Shown here: positions 1 through 6,866 of the stretch, in pieces | Numbering within the stretch: the first letter of the stretch is position 1 | How the letters are laid out: each line of letters starts with the position of its first letter | Assembly: GCA_039819065.1 (NCBI GenBank) | Contig: JBCBSS010000108.1 | Location: forward strand, 1 to 27,208 | Direction of reading: 5' to 3' | Source: JBCBSS01 sp039819065 | Lineage (GTDB): Bacteria > Bacteroidota > Bacteroidia > Cytophagales > Cyclobacteriaceae | Length of the DNA: 27,208 nucleotides | Notes under the pieces: model-generated | What the model was told of the DNA's origin: nothing | The model's database searches: none | The model's input: the letters and a program-made list of their open reading frames with translations, nothing else | Made by a program: the position numbers and the translations under genes

Positions 1-42
1 AAGAAACTACTGTATTGTATTGAAATACATTATTGTAGTATA

Positions 43-73
43 TTGAATTATGTTATATTTTATTATATATTTG
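43..73 (+). promoter_or_regulatory. Candidate Bacteroidota-type promoter
   Basis: TATATTTG at 66-73 matches the Bacteroidota -7 consensus TAnnTTTG exactly. A TTG at 43-45 lies 20 nt upstream, within the usual spacing to the -33 element. Transcription would begin near position 80, just before the ATG at 97. This argues against the longer reading frame that opens with TTG at 43, which would place the promoter inside the coding region. The surrounding DNA is very AT-rich, so chance matches are possible. Confidence 0.4.
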
Positions 74-96
74 TATTGTATTTTAACATATTAAGC

Positions 97-303
97 ATGG
101 GGCAAAGATATACCAAAGCCGATCTTGAAGAGATAGTCTATACTCAATTAGAAAATTTAGATGCGATGCACGATTTACTAAGAATTATGAAAGTTCAGAA
201 TGAATTGCTGGAAAATGCCAATAAAAAATTAAGTGACGAAATATCGGAATTCAAGAATAAGCAAGTTGACTATGCGGTTAGCAAGAGAAAATCTAAAGTT
301 TAA
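97..303 (+). CDS. Small charged helical protein, unknown function
   Basis: A 68-aa protein starting MGQRYTKADLEE. It is mostly charged and helical, with a leucine/asparagine-rich stretch from about residue 20 to 55 that looks like a short coiled coil, and a lysine/arginine-rich C-terminus. There is no signal peptide or membrane segment. The frame could extend back to a TTG at 43, but that extension is hydrophobic, AT-driven and overlaps the best promoter match, so the ATG at 97 is preferred. I do not recognise a family. It may be a cytosolic oligomerising or nucleic-acid-associated small protein, but nothing in the sequence proves that. It is convergent with the next gene. Confidence 0.55.
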   Translation: MGQRYTKADLEEIVYTQLENLDAMHDLLRIMKVQNELLENANKKLSDEISEFKNKQVDYAVSKRKSKV

Positions 304-412
304 TTCCACTATCTGTTCAAGTTAAGCACAGTCAAATCTTGTCTGCTGACCCTCTGTCATTCATTCTAAGCACTATTTAATCACGTTTAGCTATTGTTGT
401 GGGTTATTTCTT

Positions 413-667
413 TCATCTGAGAGTAGGGTTATTATGCGTGATCTTTTTCAAATCTTCTTTAGCTTTTTTGTATCCATCTTCATTCTGCTTGTCACCTGTT
501 TTGGGCCTGAAAAGAGCTATGATTTCAAAAATGTTCTCAAATAAGAACCAGGCTAATCCAACCCCAATTATTATAATGGCAGTCGTTACTGATCCAGTAC
601 TAATCCAAACATATACAAACCCAAACAGTGCAAGCCCTAATACAATATAACTAACTATTTTTCTCAT
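413..667 (-). CDS. Small two-TM membrane protein
   Basis: An 84-aa protein starting with ATG. Two adjacent hydrophobic segments (about residues 5-23 and 27-50) form a helical hairpin, followed by a polar, lysine-rich tail of about 30 residues. A single Phe/Glu-containing stretch (WFLFENIFEII) lies at the end of the second helix. No family is recognised; small two-TM proteins of this shape are common and mostly uncharacterised in Bacteroidota. The opposite-strand frame at 399-650 has no protein-like features and is taken as the shadow. The gene is divergent from the desaturase operon and shares a 196-bp upstream region with it. Confidence 0.55.
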   Translation of the reverse strand: MRKIVSYIVLGLALFGFVYVWISTGSVTTAIIIIGVGLAWFLFENIFEIIALFRPKTGDKQNEDGYKKAKEDLKKITHNNPTLR

Positions 668-827
668 CTTTCCTTAATAACTCACAATGCTAGTGCGACA
701 CACCTTGCATGCTACTGACTTAAATATATTCATTAATTCTTAGTTGAAATTTAGATCCTGTGCTTCAATCTAACTGACGTACTTGATATCATTTGTTGAA
801 GTAGAAAATCCGTATCATCTGTTTTGG

Positions 828-863
828 AAAATCGAACTATTTTAAGTATTATAGTTCGATTTT
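828..863 (+). promoter_or_regulatory. Perfect inverted repeat at the operon start, candidate TetR operator
   Basis: A perfect 13-bp inverted repeat, left arm 828-840 (AAAATCGAACTAT) and right arm 851-863, separated by the 10-nt spacer TTTAAGTATT. The right arm ends on the base before the ATG at 864. A possible promoter lies just upstream (TTTG at 792-795, weak -7-like CTGTTTTG at 819-826), which would start transcription inside the left arm. A dimeric repressor bound here would block the operon, and the TetR-type gene at the end of the operon is the natural candidate. In RNA the repeat would form a hairpin next to the start codon, so translational control is an alternative. Confidence 0.55.
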
Positions 864-2705
864 ATGAACAAAGATAATCCTAAATATTCCTTTGAAGGGC
901 AGGTAGCCAAACCTACCATCCTGTTGTTTGTGCTGCTCTGCGCGGGTTATGCACTGCTTTGGTGGGTATTCTCGCATAACCTTTTGAACCCCTGGCTCAT
1001 TGGTTTACTAGGTGCGGTTCTGGCTTACGGCATGTTCACCATTGCGCATGAAGCCAGCCATGGCAATATTTCGGGCGGGAATCAGCGTTTCATCAAGTTA
1101 GATGCTTGGCTCGGTTGGATTTCTGCAAGCACACTTTTCTTTCCTTATACCGCATTCAAAGTCATTCACTTAAGGCATCATGCGCATACCAACGACCCGG
1201 AGCAAGACCCTGACGATTATGTAAAAGGAAAGAACTTCTTAGATGTGTTTTTACGATGTGTCACTTTGGTATTCAGCTACTATGTGCACGCTTTGGGGAC
1301 CGAAAGTCGGCACAATAAAGCTATGAAAAAGTGCAAGGCTCAATCCCTTGCCTTCGTAGTTTTCCTGGTCAGTATGGTGGCATTGACTATACTTGTCGGG
1401 GTGGGTCAAGCCTTCTTGTTTGTATTCGTCATACCCGCAACGATAGCCGCTCCTTTTCTGGCTTTTTCCTTTGACTGGCTGCCGCATTATCCGCATCAGA
1501 ATATGGGTAAGCATCTCAATACACGGATAGTGACCATTCCCGGTTTAGAAATACTGTCTTTCTTTCAGAGCTACCACTTGATCCATCATTTGCATCCACG
1601 AGTTCCATTTTACCAATACAAGGCCAAGTTTCAAGCCATAGAAACCGAGTTGATCAAACACGAATCACCGGTAGAAGGGTGGAGGCAGCATGATCGCCAG
1701 CTCTTTGAAGAGCAGAATACTTATCACGATATAGCCAATGGATCTACCTGGAACTATGCCTTGAAAGTGGCGGCTGTAGAAAAGCTTACCCATGATTCCA
1801 TGGCTATCCAATTTGAAAACGTAGGAGGATTGCCATTTAAGTATAAGACGGGTCAATATGTGGTGGTTTCGTCTGTAGTGAACCATGAGAAAGTAAGCCG
1901 ATGCTATTCTATTTGTTCCGACCCCAATCAAGGTGAACTTAGCATTGGAGTGAAGCGTGTGCCGGGAGGTTTGTTGTCCAATAAGCTTTTGGATACGGTA
2001 AAAGCCGGACAAGCATTGAATGTGGCTGGCCCTTTTGGGAAATTCAACCTTAAACATGATATCAATGCACACCAAATGGTAGCTGGAGGAAGTGGTATTA
2101 CACCCATGCTTTCAATGTTATATGAAGGATTGGCTAATACAAAGGCCAGCTTCAAACTCATCTATGGATGTCGTTCTTCTGAGGATATCATGTTTGAAAA
2201 TGAGCTTAAGGCATTGGCCGAGCAATATGCTGAACGGTTTGAAATGACCATTAGCCATGAGCTACTAAATACGGAAAAACAGCTTGAACTATTGGGCCAG
2301 GTTTCCGATAGTACAGCTTTCTATCTGTGTGGGCCAACGGCCATGATGGACGCTTCGAAACAAGCCCTGGCGCAGTTACGAGTGACTGAAGAGCATATCA
2401 TTACAGAAGAATTCTACCTGGATAGCGGTGTCCTCATTGGATTACACTTTTCAGTCCAGAGTGGCAGCCAATCTTTTGAGGCCTACGAGTCCGAGACTAT
2501 TCTGGAAGCCTCGCGAAGAAATAAGATGACTTTGCCACATGCCTGTGGTATGGGGCAGTGTGGTACATGCAAAGCCAGGCTCAAATCAGGCGAGGTAGCC
2601 TGGAAGTCGAATGAGCAAACTGTGCTTTTGGAAAGTGAAAAAGCAGAAGGCTACATTCTGACCTGTCTGTGTCAGGCCAAATCAAATGTCCAATTAGAGA
2701 ACTAA
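864..2705 (+). CDS. Fatty-acid desaturase / ferredoxin reductase / 2Fe-2S ferredoxin fusion
   Basis: A 613-aa protein that appears to carry a membrane di-iron oxygenase and its electron supply in one chain. Residues 1-280 are a desaturase/hydroxylase domain with hydrophobic helices (about 17-37, 42-62, 160-203) and histidine motifs HEASH (62-66), HLRHHAH (102-108) and HLIHHLH (238-244), plus H208/H211. Residues 295-510 are an FNR-type reductase: FAD motif RCYS (346-349), VKRVPGG (363-369), nucleotide motif GGSGITP (408-414) and CGPTAMM (489-495). Residues 525-613 are a plant-type ferredoxin with C561, C566, C569 and C601. The reductase-ferredoxin order resembles PaaE-type reductases. All key residues are present. 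The chemistry (desaturation or hydroxylation of a lipid-like substrate using NAD(P)H and O2) is inferred from the family. It is the first gene of the operon, with a candidate operator against its ATG. Confidence 0.93.
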   Translation: MNKDNPKYSFEGQVAKPTILLFVLLCAGYALLWWVFSHNLLNPWLIGLLGAVLAYGMFTIAHEASHGNISGGNQRFIKLDAWLGWISASTLFFPYTAFKVIHLRHHAHTNDPEQDPDDYVKGKNFLDVFLRCVTLVFSYYVHALGTESRHNKAMKKCKAQSLAFVVFLVSMVALTILVGVGQAFLFVFVIPATIAAPFLAFSFDWLPHYPHQNMGKHLNTRIVTIPGLEILSFFQSYHLIHHLHPRVPFYQYKAKFQAIETELIKHESPVEGWRQHDRQLFEEQNTYHDIANGSTWNYALKVAAVEKLTHDSMAIQFENVGGLPFKYKTGQYVVVSSVVNHEKVSRCYSICSDPNQGELSIGVKRVPGGLLSNKLLDTVKAGQALNVAGPFGKFNLKHDINAHQMVAGGSGITPMLSMLYEGLANTKASFKLIYGCRSSEDIMFENELKALAEQYAERFEMTISHELLNTEKQLELLGQVSDSTAFYLCGPTAMMDASKQALAQLRVTEEHIITEEFYLDSGVLIGLHFSVQSGSQSFEAYESETILEASRRNKMTLPHACGMGQCGTCKARLKSGEVAWKSNEQTVLLESEKAEGYILTCLCQAKSNVQLEN

Positions 2706-2718
2706 TACCTGAAGAAAG

Positions 2719-4335
2719 ATGAAAGAAACATACGATTATGTGATTATTGGTAGCGGTTTTGGGGGCTCAGTGAGTGCGCTACGTTTAGCGGAAAAAGGCT
2801 ACAGTGTATTGGTGATCGAAAAAGGAAAGTGGTTCAAGTCTAAGGATTTTCCTAAGAACAACTGGAACCTGAAAAAATGGCTCTGGGAACCTCGTGCCAA
2901 GTTGCATGGCTTTTTTAAGATGACTTACCTTAACCATGTCACCATACTTTCCGGTGTTGGTGTGGGAGGAGGGTCGCTTACCTATGCCAATACACTACCC
3001 ATTCCTAAAAAGGAGTTCTTTCAGTCCGGGAGTTGGGCTCAACTCAATGATTGGGAGGAAGCATTGAAACCACATTATCAAGAAGCTTACAGGATGTTGG
3101 GAGCAGAACAAAACCCGGTTTTCGGCCCAGCTGATTTAGCCATTAAAGACTTGAGTAAAGACCTCAATCGAGAGGAGCACTTTTCATCAACAAAGGTGGC
3201 CGTCCACTTTGGGGAGGCTGGTAAAACGGTTGCCGATCCCTATTTTGTAGGAAAAGGCCCGGATAGAACAGGTTGTATCCATTGTGGTGCCTGTATGACC
3301 GGATGCCGCCACAACGCCAAGAATACACTGGACAAAAACTACCTATTCCTGGCGCAACAATTGGGTGTGGAAATTCTAGCCGAACGGGAAGTATTTAATA
3401 TTCTACCCCTCGATGGAGACAGAGGTGCCACAGGCTATGAAGTACGCTTCAAAAACAGTTTGAAGAGAGGAGGGAAGGAAAAGGTGAATGCCAAACACGT
3501 TGTTTTCGCTGGCGGGGTAATGGGTACGGTTCCTCTACTGTTAAAACTCAAAGCGATGGGTTCGTTGCCAAAGCTCTCCGAAAAGGTAGGCTGTAACATC
3601 AGAACTAACAATGAATCGTTGTTGGTAGTCACTTCTACAGAGACCAAGGGTACCGACTACACCAAAGGCATTGCCATAGGGTCTATTTTGGATATCGATG
3701 AAAACAGCCACCTGGAGCCTGTGCGTTATGGCAAAGGTTCGGGCTTCTTTAGGTTGTTATCCATCCCTTCTGTTCAGCATAAATGGCTGCTCTTTCGAAT
3801 GCTAGGCGTGATTGGTGTGGCATTTACCAAACCATTGAGGCTGTTCAAAACCATTTTCAATACGCGTTATAGTGAATCGACCGTCATTATGCTGTTCATG
3901 CAAACACTGGACAGTACCTTAAGATTGAAACTCGGAAAGGTTACGCAACTGAAGACCACCCCGGAGTCGGGAGAGAGACCTAGTGGCTTTATACCCAAGG
4001 CTTCCGAATTGGCAAAAGCACTGGGCAAGAAAATCAAAGCCATACCTTATTCTAACTTTGCCGACGTTTTGCTTGGTACGCCAACTACTGCCCATGTTTT
4101 AGGGGGAGCTGTGATGGGGAAAAACGCCGATGAAGGCGTGATTGATAAGGAGAACCGTGTCTTCAATTATGAAAACCTATTGGTCTGTGATGGATCGATG
4201 ATCTCCGCTAATCCAGGCGTAAACCCTTCACTAAGCATTACTGCCATTAGCGAATTGGCCATGTCTAAAATACCCAATAAAGCGCACCAGGAACCTGGCA
4301 AATCAGATGCACAGGGAGAAAAATTACTTGTTTGA
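2719..4335 (+). CDS. GMC-family oxidoreductase, cholesterol-oxidase-like
   Basis: A 538-aa cytosolic flavoprotein with no signal peptide. The N-terminal FAD-binding motif is GSGFGG (11-16), followed by the acidic end of the second strand in VIEKG, and a second FAD contact region GVGVGGGSLTYAN at 79-91. The GMC C-terminal signature is complete: TAHVLGG around H449 and NPGVNPS around N492, the His/Asn pair used in alcohol oxidation by cholesterol-oxidase-like enzymes. Between the lobes is a CxxCxxCxxxC motif (C186, C189, C192, C196) leading into AKNTLDKNYL; this spacing is compatible with an iron-sulfur cluster but its role is unproven. It probably oxidises a sterol- or alcohol-like hydroxyl group, or acts as a dehydrogenase. 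It starts 13 bp after the desaturase fusion, and its TGA overlaps the next ATG by one base. Confidence 0.9.
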   Translation: MKETYDYVIIGSGFGGSVSALRLAEKGYSVLVIEKGKWFKSKDFPKNNWNLKKWLWEPRAKLHGFFKMTYLNHVTILSGVGVGGGSLTYANTLPIPKKEFFQSGSWAQLNDWEEALKPHYQEAYRMLGAEQNPVFGPADLAIKDLSKDLNREEHFSSTKVAVHFGEAGKTVADPYFVGKGPDRTGCIHCGACMTGCRHNAKNTLDKNYLFLAQQLGVEILAEREVFNILPLDGDRGATGYEVRFKNSLKRGGKEKVNAKHVVFAGGVMGTVPLLLKLKAMGSLPKLSEKVGCNIRTNNESLLVVTSTETKGTDYTKGIAIGSILDIDENSHLEPVRYGKGSGFFRLLSIPSVQHKWLLFRMLGVIGVAFTKPLRLFKTIFNTRYSESTVIMLFMQTLDSTLRLKLGKVTQLKTTPESGERPSGFIPKASELAKALGKKIKAIPYSNFADVLLGTPTTAHVLGGAVMGKNADEGVIDKENRVFNYENLLVCDGSMISANPGVNPSLSITAISELAMSKIPNKAHQEPGKSDAQGEKLLV

Positions 4336-5549
4336 TGTCAACTGAAGAAAAGCACCTGCTTAAACCGCTCAAACTTCCTTGTGGAGCGGTAATCAAGAAT
4401 CGTATTGCCAAAGCAGCCATGACTGAACGCATGGCTGACCGTGATCAAAAGGCTAGCAAGGGTCACGAGCACTTATATGGCCATTGGGCTGACAACGGAG
4501 CGGGTTTATTGATCACCGGCAACATATTAGTAGATAAACGTTACAAAGAAGCCTCTGCCAACATTGTGCTGGAAGATGAGTCCGGACTGGCGTCGCTCCA
4601 GAAGATGACTGCGGCAGGTGCTAGAAACGGTACACATATCTGGGCACAAATTAGCCATGCCGGAAGGCAAGCCTCTATTTTCTCGACTTTTAAGCCCATT
4701 GCTCCTTCAGCAGTACAGCTTAAGAAGCTCATGCTTTTTGCCAAACCAAAGGCGATGACCGTGGAGCAGATCAAGGATGTAGAAAACCGGTTTGTGAAGG
4801 TGGCTCAAATCTGTAAGAAGGCAGGGTTTACCGGCATTCAGATCCATGCCGCACATGGTTATCTGTTGAGCCAGTTTTTATCTCCACTCACTAATTTGAG
4901 AACTGATGAGTACGGCGGCGATATTCTCAACCGAGGGCGGTTGTTGTTCGATATCGTAAGAAGGGCCAGAAAAGAACTAGGGGACGAATTTCCCATTTCA
5001 GTTAAATTGAATAGTGCAGATTTCCAAAGAGGTGGCTTCAACGAAGAAGATGCTTTGGTCGTCATCAAAGAACTCGAAAAGTTGAAGATCGATCTGCTTG
5101 AGATCTCAGGTGGCACTTACGAAAATATTAAATTCCTGACCGAAAGGTTCACTCGTGAATCAACGAGGCAGCGCGAGGCATACTTCATGGACTTTGCTGC
5201 CAAGATAAGGAGTAAGACAAACCTGCCACTAATGATTACCGGCGGTTTTCGTTCTCACCAGTTTTGTGAAGAAGCCATTCTCAATAATGAGCTGGAAATG
5301 ATTGGATTTGCCCGTCCATTCCTAACCGATAGAAGCTTTCCTAAAGACTTCTTGAATAACGCCGAAGCTAAAGTTGCGGATGCTTCATTCAGTTTCGGGA
5401 TCAAACAGATGAGGGATATGGCAGAGGCTGGTTATTTTGATTATCAAATCCATAGGTTGGCAGCAGGGGAGGAGTTTGTTCCAAACTATAACCCTTATTT
5501 AGCCGTGTTGAGGCTCACTAAGAATGAGCTAGTAAAAGGATGGTTTTAA
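4335..5549 (+). CDS. NADH:flavin oxidoreductase, Old Yellow Enzyme family
   Basis: A 404-aa FMN-dependent TIM-barrel ene-reductase. ATG at 4335 shares its first base with the stop codon of the GMC gene (TGATG), so translation is probably coupled; the frame also opens at TTG 4332, but ATG is better. Family hallmarks: QISHAGRQ (105-112), the substrate-binding HAAHGY with H171, H174 and Y176, the TDEYGG loop (190-195) with NR following, and a C-terminal phosphate-binding region (MITGGF, then MIGFARPF). The family uses NAD(P)H to reduce activated C=C bonds, for example in enones. In this operon it could act on an unsaturated ketone produced by the GMC enzyme and the desaturase, but that order is inference. 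No Fe-S C-terminal domain of the dienoyl-CoA reductase type is present. Confidence 0.9.
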   Translation: MSTEEKHLLKPLKLPCGAVIKNRIAKAAMTERMADRDQKASKGHEHLYGHWADNGAGLLITGNILVDKRYKEASANIVLEDESGLASLQKMTAAGARNGTHIWAQISHAGRQASIFSTFKPIAPSAVQLKKLMLFAKPKAMTVEQIKDVENRFVKVAQICKKAGFTGIQIHAAHGYLLSQFLSPLTNLRTDEYGGDILNRGRLLFDIVRRARKELGDEFPISVKLNSADFQRGGFNEEDALVVIKELEKLKIDLLEISGGTYENIKFLTERFTRESTRQREAYFMDFAAKIRSKTNLPLMITGGFRSHQFCEEAILNNELEMIGFARPFLTDRSFPKDFLNNAEAKVADASFSFGIKQMRDMAEAGYFDYQIHRLAAGEEFVPNYNPYLAVLRLTKNELVKGWF

Positions 5550-5555
5550 AACGGT

Positions 5556-6158
5556 ATGGGTAGAAAATCCATAGACAAAGAACGCAAACCCATTACCGAT
5601 AAAGCCAAATCGTGGATCAGGGAATTATTGCCATTGCTCCAAGGTCAGTCTTTGGACAAGCTCACGCTCAACGAGCTTTGCACGTTGATGGGCAAAAGCA
5701 AGAGTACGATTTACACCTACTTTGAGACTAAGGAAGAAATCTATCAAACGGCGGTCAGGTTGATTTTGGAGGGTTTGGAACCGATTCTATCCTCAAAGGT
5801 GGAAGAAGGCGATAATATGGAGCAGGTTTACAGGTCGATGCTTCTACAAATCAGCGAAGGTATTGAAGGTTTGTCGATAAACTTTCTGGAGCAAATACAA
5901 ATCAACTTTCCCGATATCTGGCTGATCATTGAATCGTTTACCACCGATTTGTTGGGCAAATTCGAAAGAGTGTATGAAATAGGCATGTGCTCAGGGGAGT
6001 TCAAGCGATTCAATATTAGTTTGCTGATGGCCATGGATAACCATTTTGTGATGTCCATCATGACCAATTCGACTCAGTTCAGTGATCAAGGTTTATCACT
6101 GAATGATCTGGTATCCGAGTATTTAGAATTGCGAATACGCGCTTTGAAAGCAGTTTAG
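5556..6158 (+). CDS. TetR/AcrR-family transcriptional regulator
   Basis: A 200-aa protein starting 6 bp after the OYE gene, so it is co-transcribed with it. The N-terminal DNA-binding domain has the TetR-type helix-turn-helix at about 37-56 (TLNELCTLMGKSKSTIYTYF) followed by the usual TKEEIY helix start. Residues 65-200 form the variable all-helical ligand-binding and dimer domain, with no recognisable ligand signature. Its position as last gene of a catabolic-type operon suggests an autoregulated local repressor that is released by the pathway's substrate or product. The inverted repeat at 828-863 is its most likely operator. An activator role cannot be excluded. Confidence 0.9.
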   Translation: MGRKSIDKERKPITDKAKSWIRELLPLLQGQSLDKLTLNELCTLMGKSKSTIYTYFETKEEIYQTAVRLILEGLEPILSSKVEEGDNMEQVYRSMLLQISEGIEGLSINFLEQIQINFPDIWLIIESFTTDLLGKFERVYEIGMCSGEFKRFNISLLMAMDNHFVMSIMTNSTQFSDQGLSLNDLVSEYLELRIRALKAV

Positions 6159-6182
6159 ATGAGATGCTATCAATTCTTAGCC

Positions 6183-6300
6183 CTCGTTGGAGTTGTCTCC
6201 AACGAGTATCATTCAACAAATCTGCTGTTGGGAACAACTTCAACAGCGGCACTGGCCTGTTAATGAGATTCCCCGGATTCGTTCCTGCATCACGAACCGG
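6183..6300. repeat. Cluster of three short inverted repeats behind the TetR gene
   Basis: Three hairpins follow one another: CTCGTTGGA at 6183-6191 with its perfect complement at 6198-6206, GCTGTTG at 6224-6230 with 6241-6247, and CCGGATTCGT near 6273-6282 with an imperfect partner ACGAACCGG ending near 6300. The first lies 24 nt downstream of the TetR stop codon and could stop or protect the operon transcript, but no T-run follows it. The arrangement resembles a degraded mobile or REP-type palindromic element. Confidence 0.5.
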
Positions 6301-6428
6301 AGAATGACGACTTGGCCAATTGCCTTAAACAACGAAACCATCAAATCATCAACACATTACCACATCAAACCATCACAAAAGTCCTCCTGAAAGGAACTTA
6401 GTAGCGTCGAGTACAATAGTGATTATGA

Positions 6429-6452
6429 GTATATGATCAATTGATCATATAC
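6429..6452. repeat. Perfect 24-bp palindrome
   Basis: The half-site GTATATGATCAA at 6429-6440 is followed directly by its exact reverse complement at 6441-6452, with no spacer. It lies 270 bp after the TetR gene and about 415 bp before the lipoprotein start. The length and symmetry fit an operator for a dimeric regulator, but no promoter element can be seen next to it and it sits among other palindromes, so an element end or cruciform-forming repeat is equally possible. Confidence 0.5.
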
Positions 6453-6582
6453 AATTGTTGAATAGCACGAAAGTAACTTTCGCGCTAGGCTAGATTCCTT
6501 TTGCGTTAAACGGTCTTTGCTATGATAAGGAGTCCTGTAGGGACGACCTGTATATAGATTATCAATGTAGACACTACCTGTA

Positions 6583-6630
6583 AGCGCCGTAGGTGCGACC
6601 TGTTAATTTTTGGGTCGCACCTACGGCGCT
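6583..6630. repeat. REP-like element with a perfect 18-bp stem
   Basis: Left arm 6583-6600 (AGCGCCGTAGGTGCGACC) pairs perfectly with 6613-6630 across a 12-nt AT-rich loop. A related half-unit TAGGGACGACCTGT occurs at 6538-6551, and a one-base-deleted version at 8878-8890. Repeats with this kind of sequence (GTAGGnnCGACCTGT) are scattered in many Bacteroidota genomes and behave like REP elements, which in general are moved by RAYT (IS200-like) transposases; no such transposase is in this window. The stem is also strong enough to affect transcript ends. Confidence 0.6.
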
Positions 6631-6866
6631 GGTGGGAATGATTTGGAATAATAAGCTATCCACAGGCCGCCCCTCTGGGGCTAAGTGCTATACCAAAGTA
6701 ATAAGTATTTCTTGACGAGCAATACATTATACATCTTCCTGACTATCATACAATTATTCTACATCGTACCGACCGAAAACCCACCAACTTAATCTGCACC
6801 GAGAACTTTATTCTTTAGATTTCTATTTAGAGAGTATATGCTTTGGGCATATCGAAACCATATCAA

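Larger units (their letters stand above)
6159..6866. other. 708-bp non-coding region rich in palindromes
   Basis: No convincing gene lies between the operon and the lipoprotein; the only frame (6187-6390) has no protein-like character and overlaps hairpins. The stretch holds at least six inverted repeats: 6183-6206, 6224-6247, an imperfect one near 6273-6300, the 24-bp perfect palindrome 6429-6452, 6464-6486, and the 18-bp stem 6583-6630. Direct partial repeats of a TAGGGACGACCTGT-like motif also occur. This looks like an accumulation of REP-like palindromic elements rather than a promoter region. The promoter of the lipoprotein gene would lie in the last 100 bp. Confidence 0.6.

Noticed and set aside
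43..96. N-terminal extension of the small helical protein from TTG 43
   Set aside because: The extension is translated from very AT-rich DNA and overlaps the best promoter match; ATG 97 is the natural start.
399..650. Plus-strand frame opposite the small two-TM gene
   Set aside because: Serine/proline-rich translation without protein-like features; the minus-strand frame has two clear membrane segments and a polar tail.
6187..6390. 67-codon plus-strand frame behind the TetR gene
   Set aside because: Overlaps several hairpins, has an odd composition and no recognisable domain; taken as non-coding.
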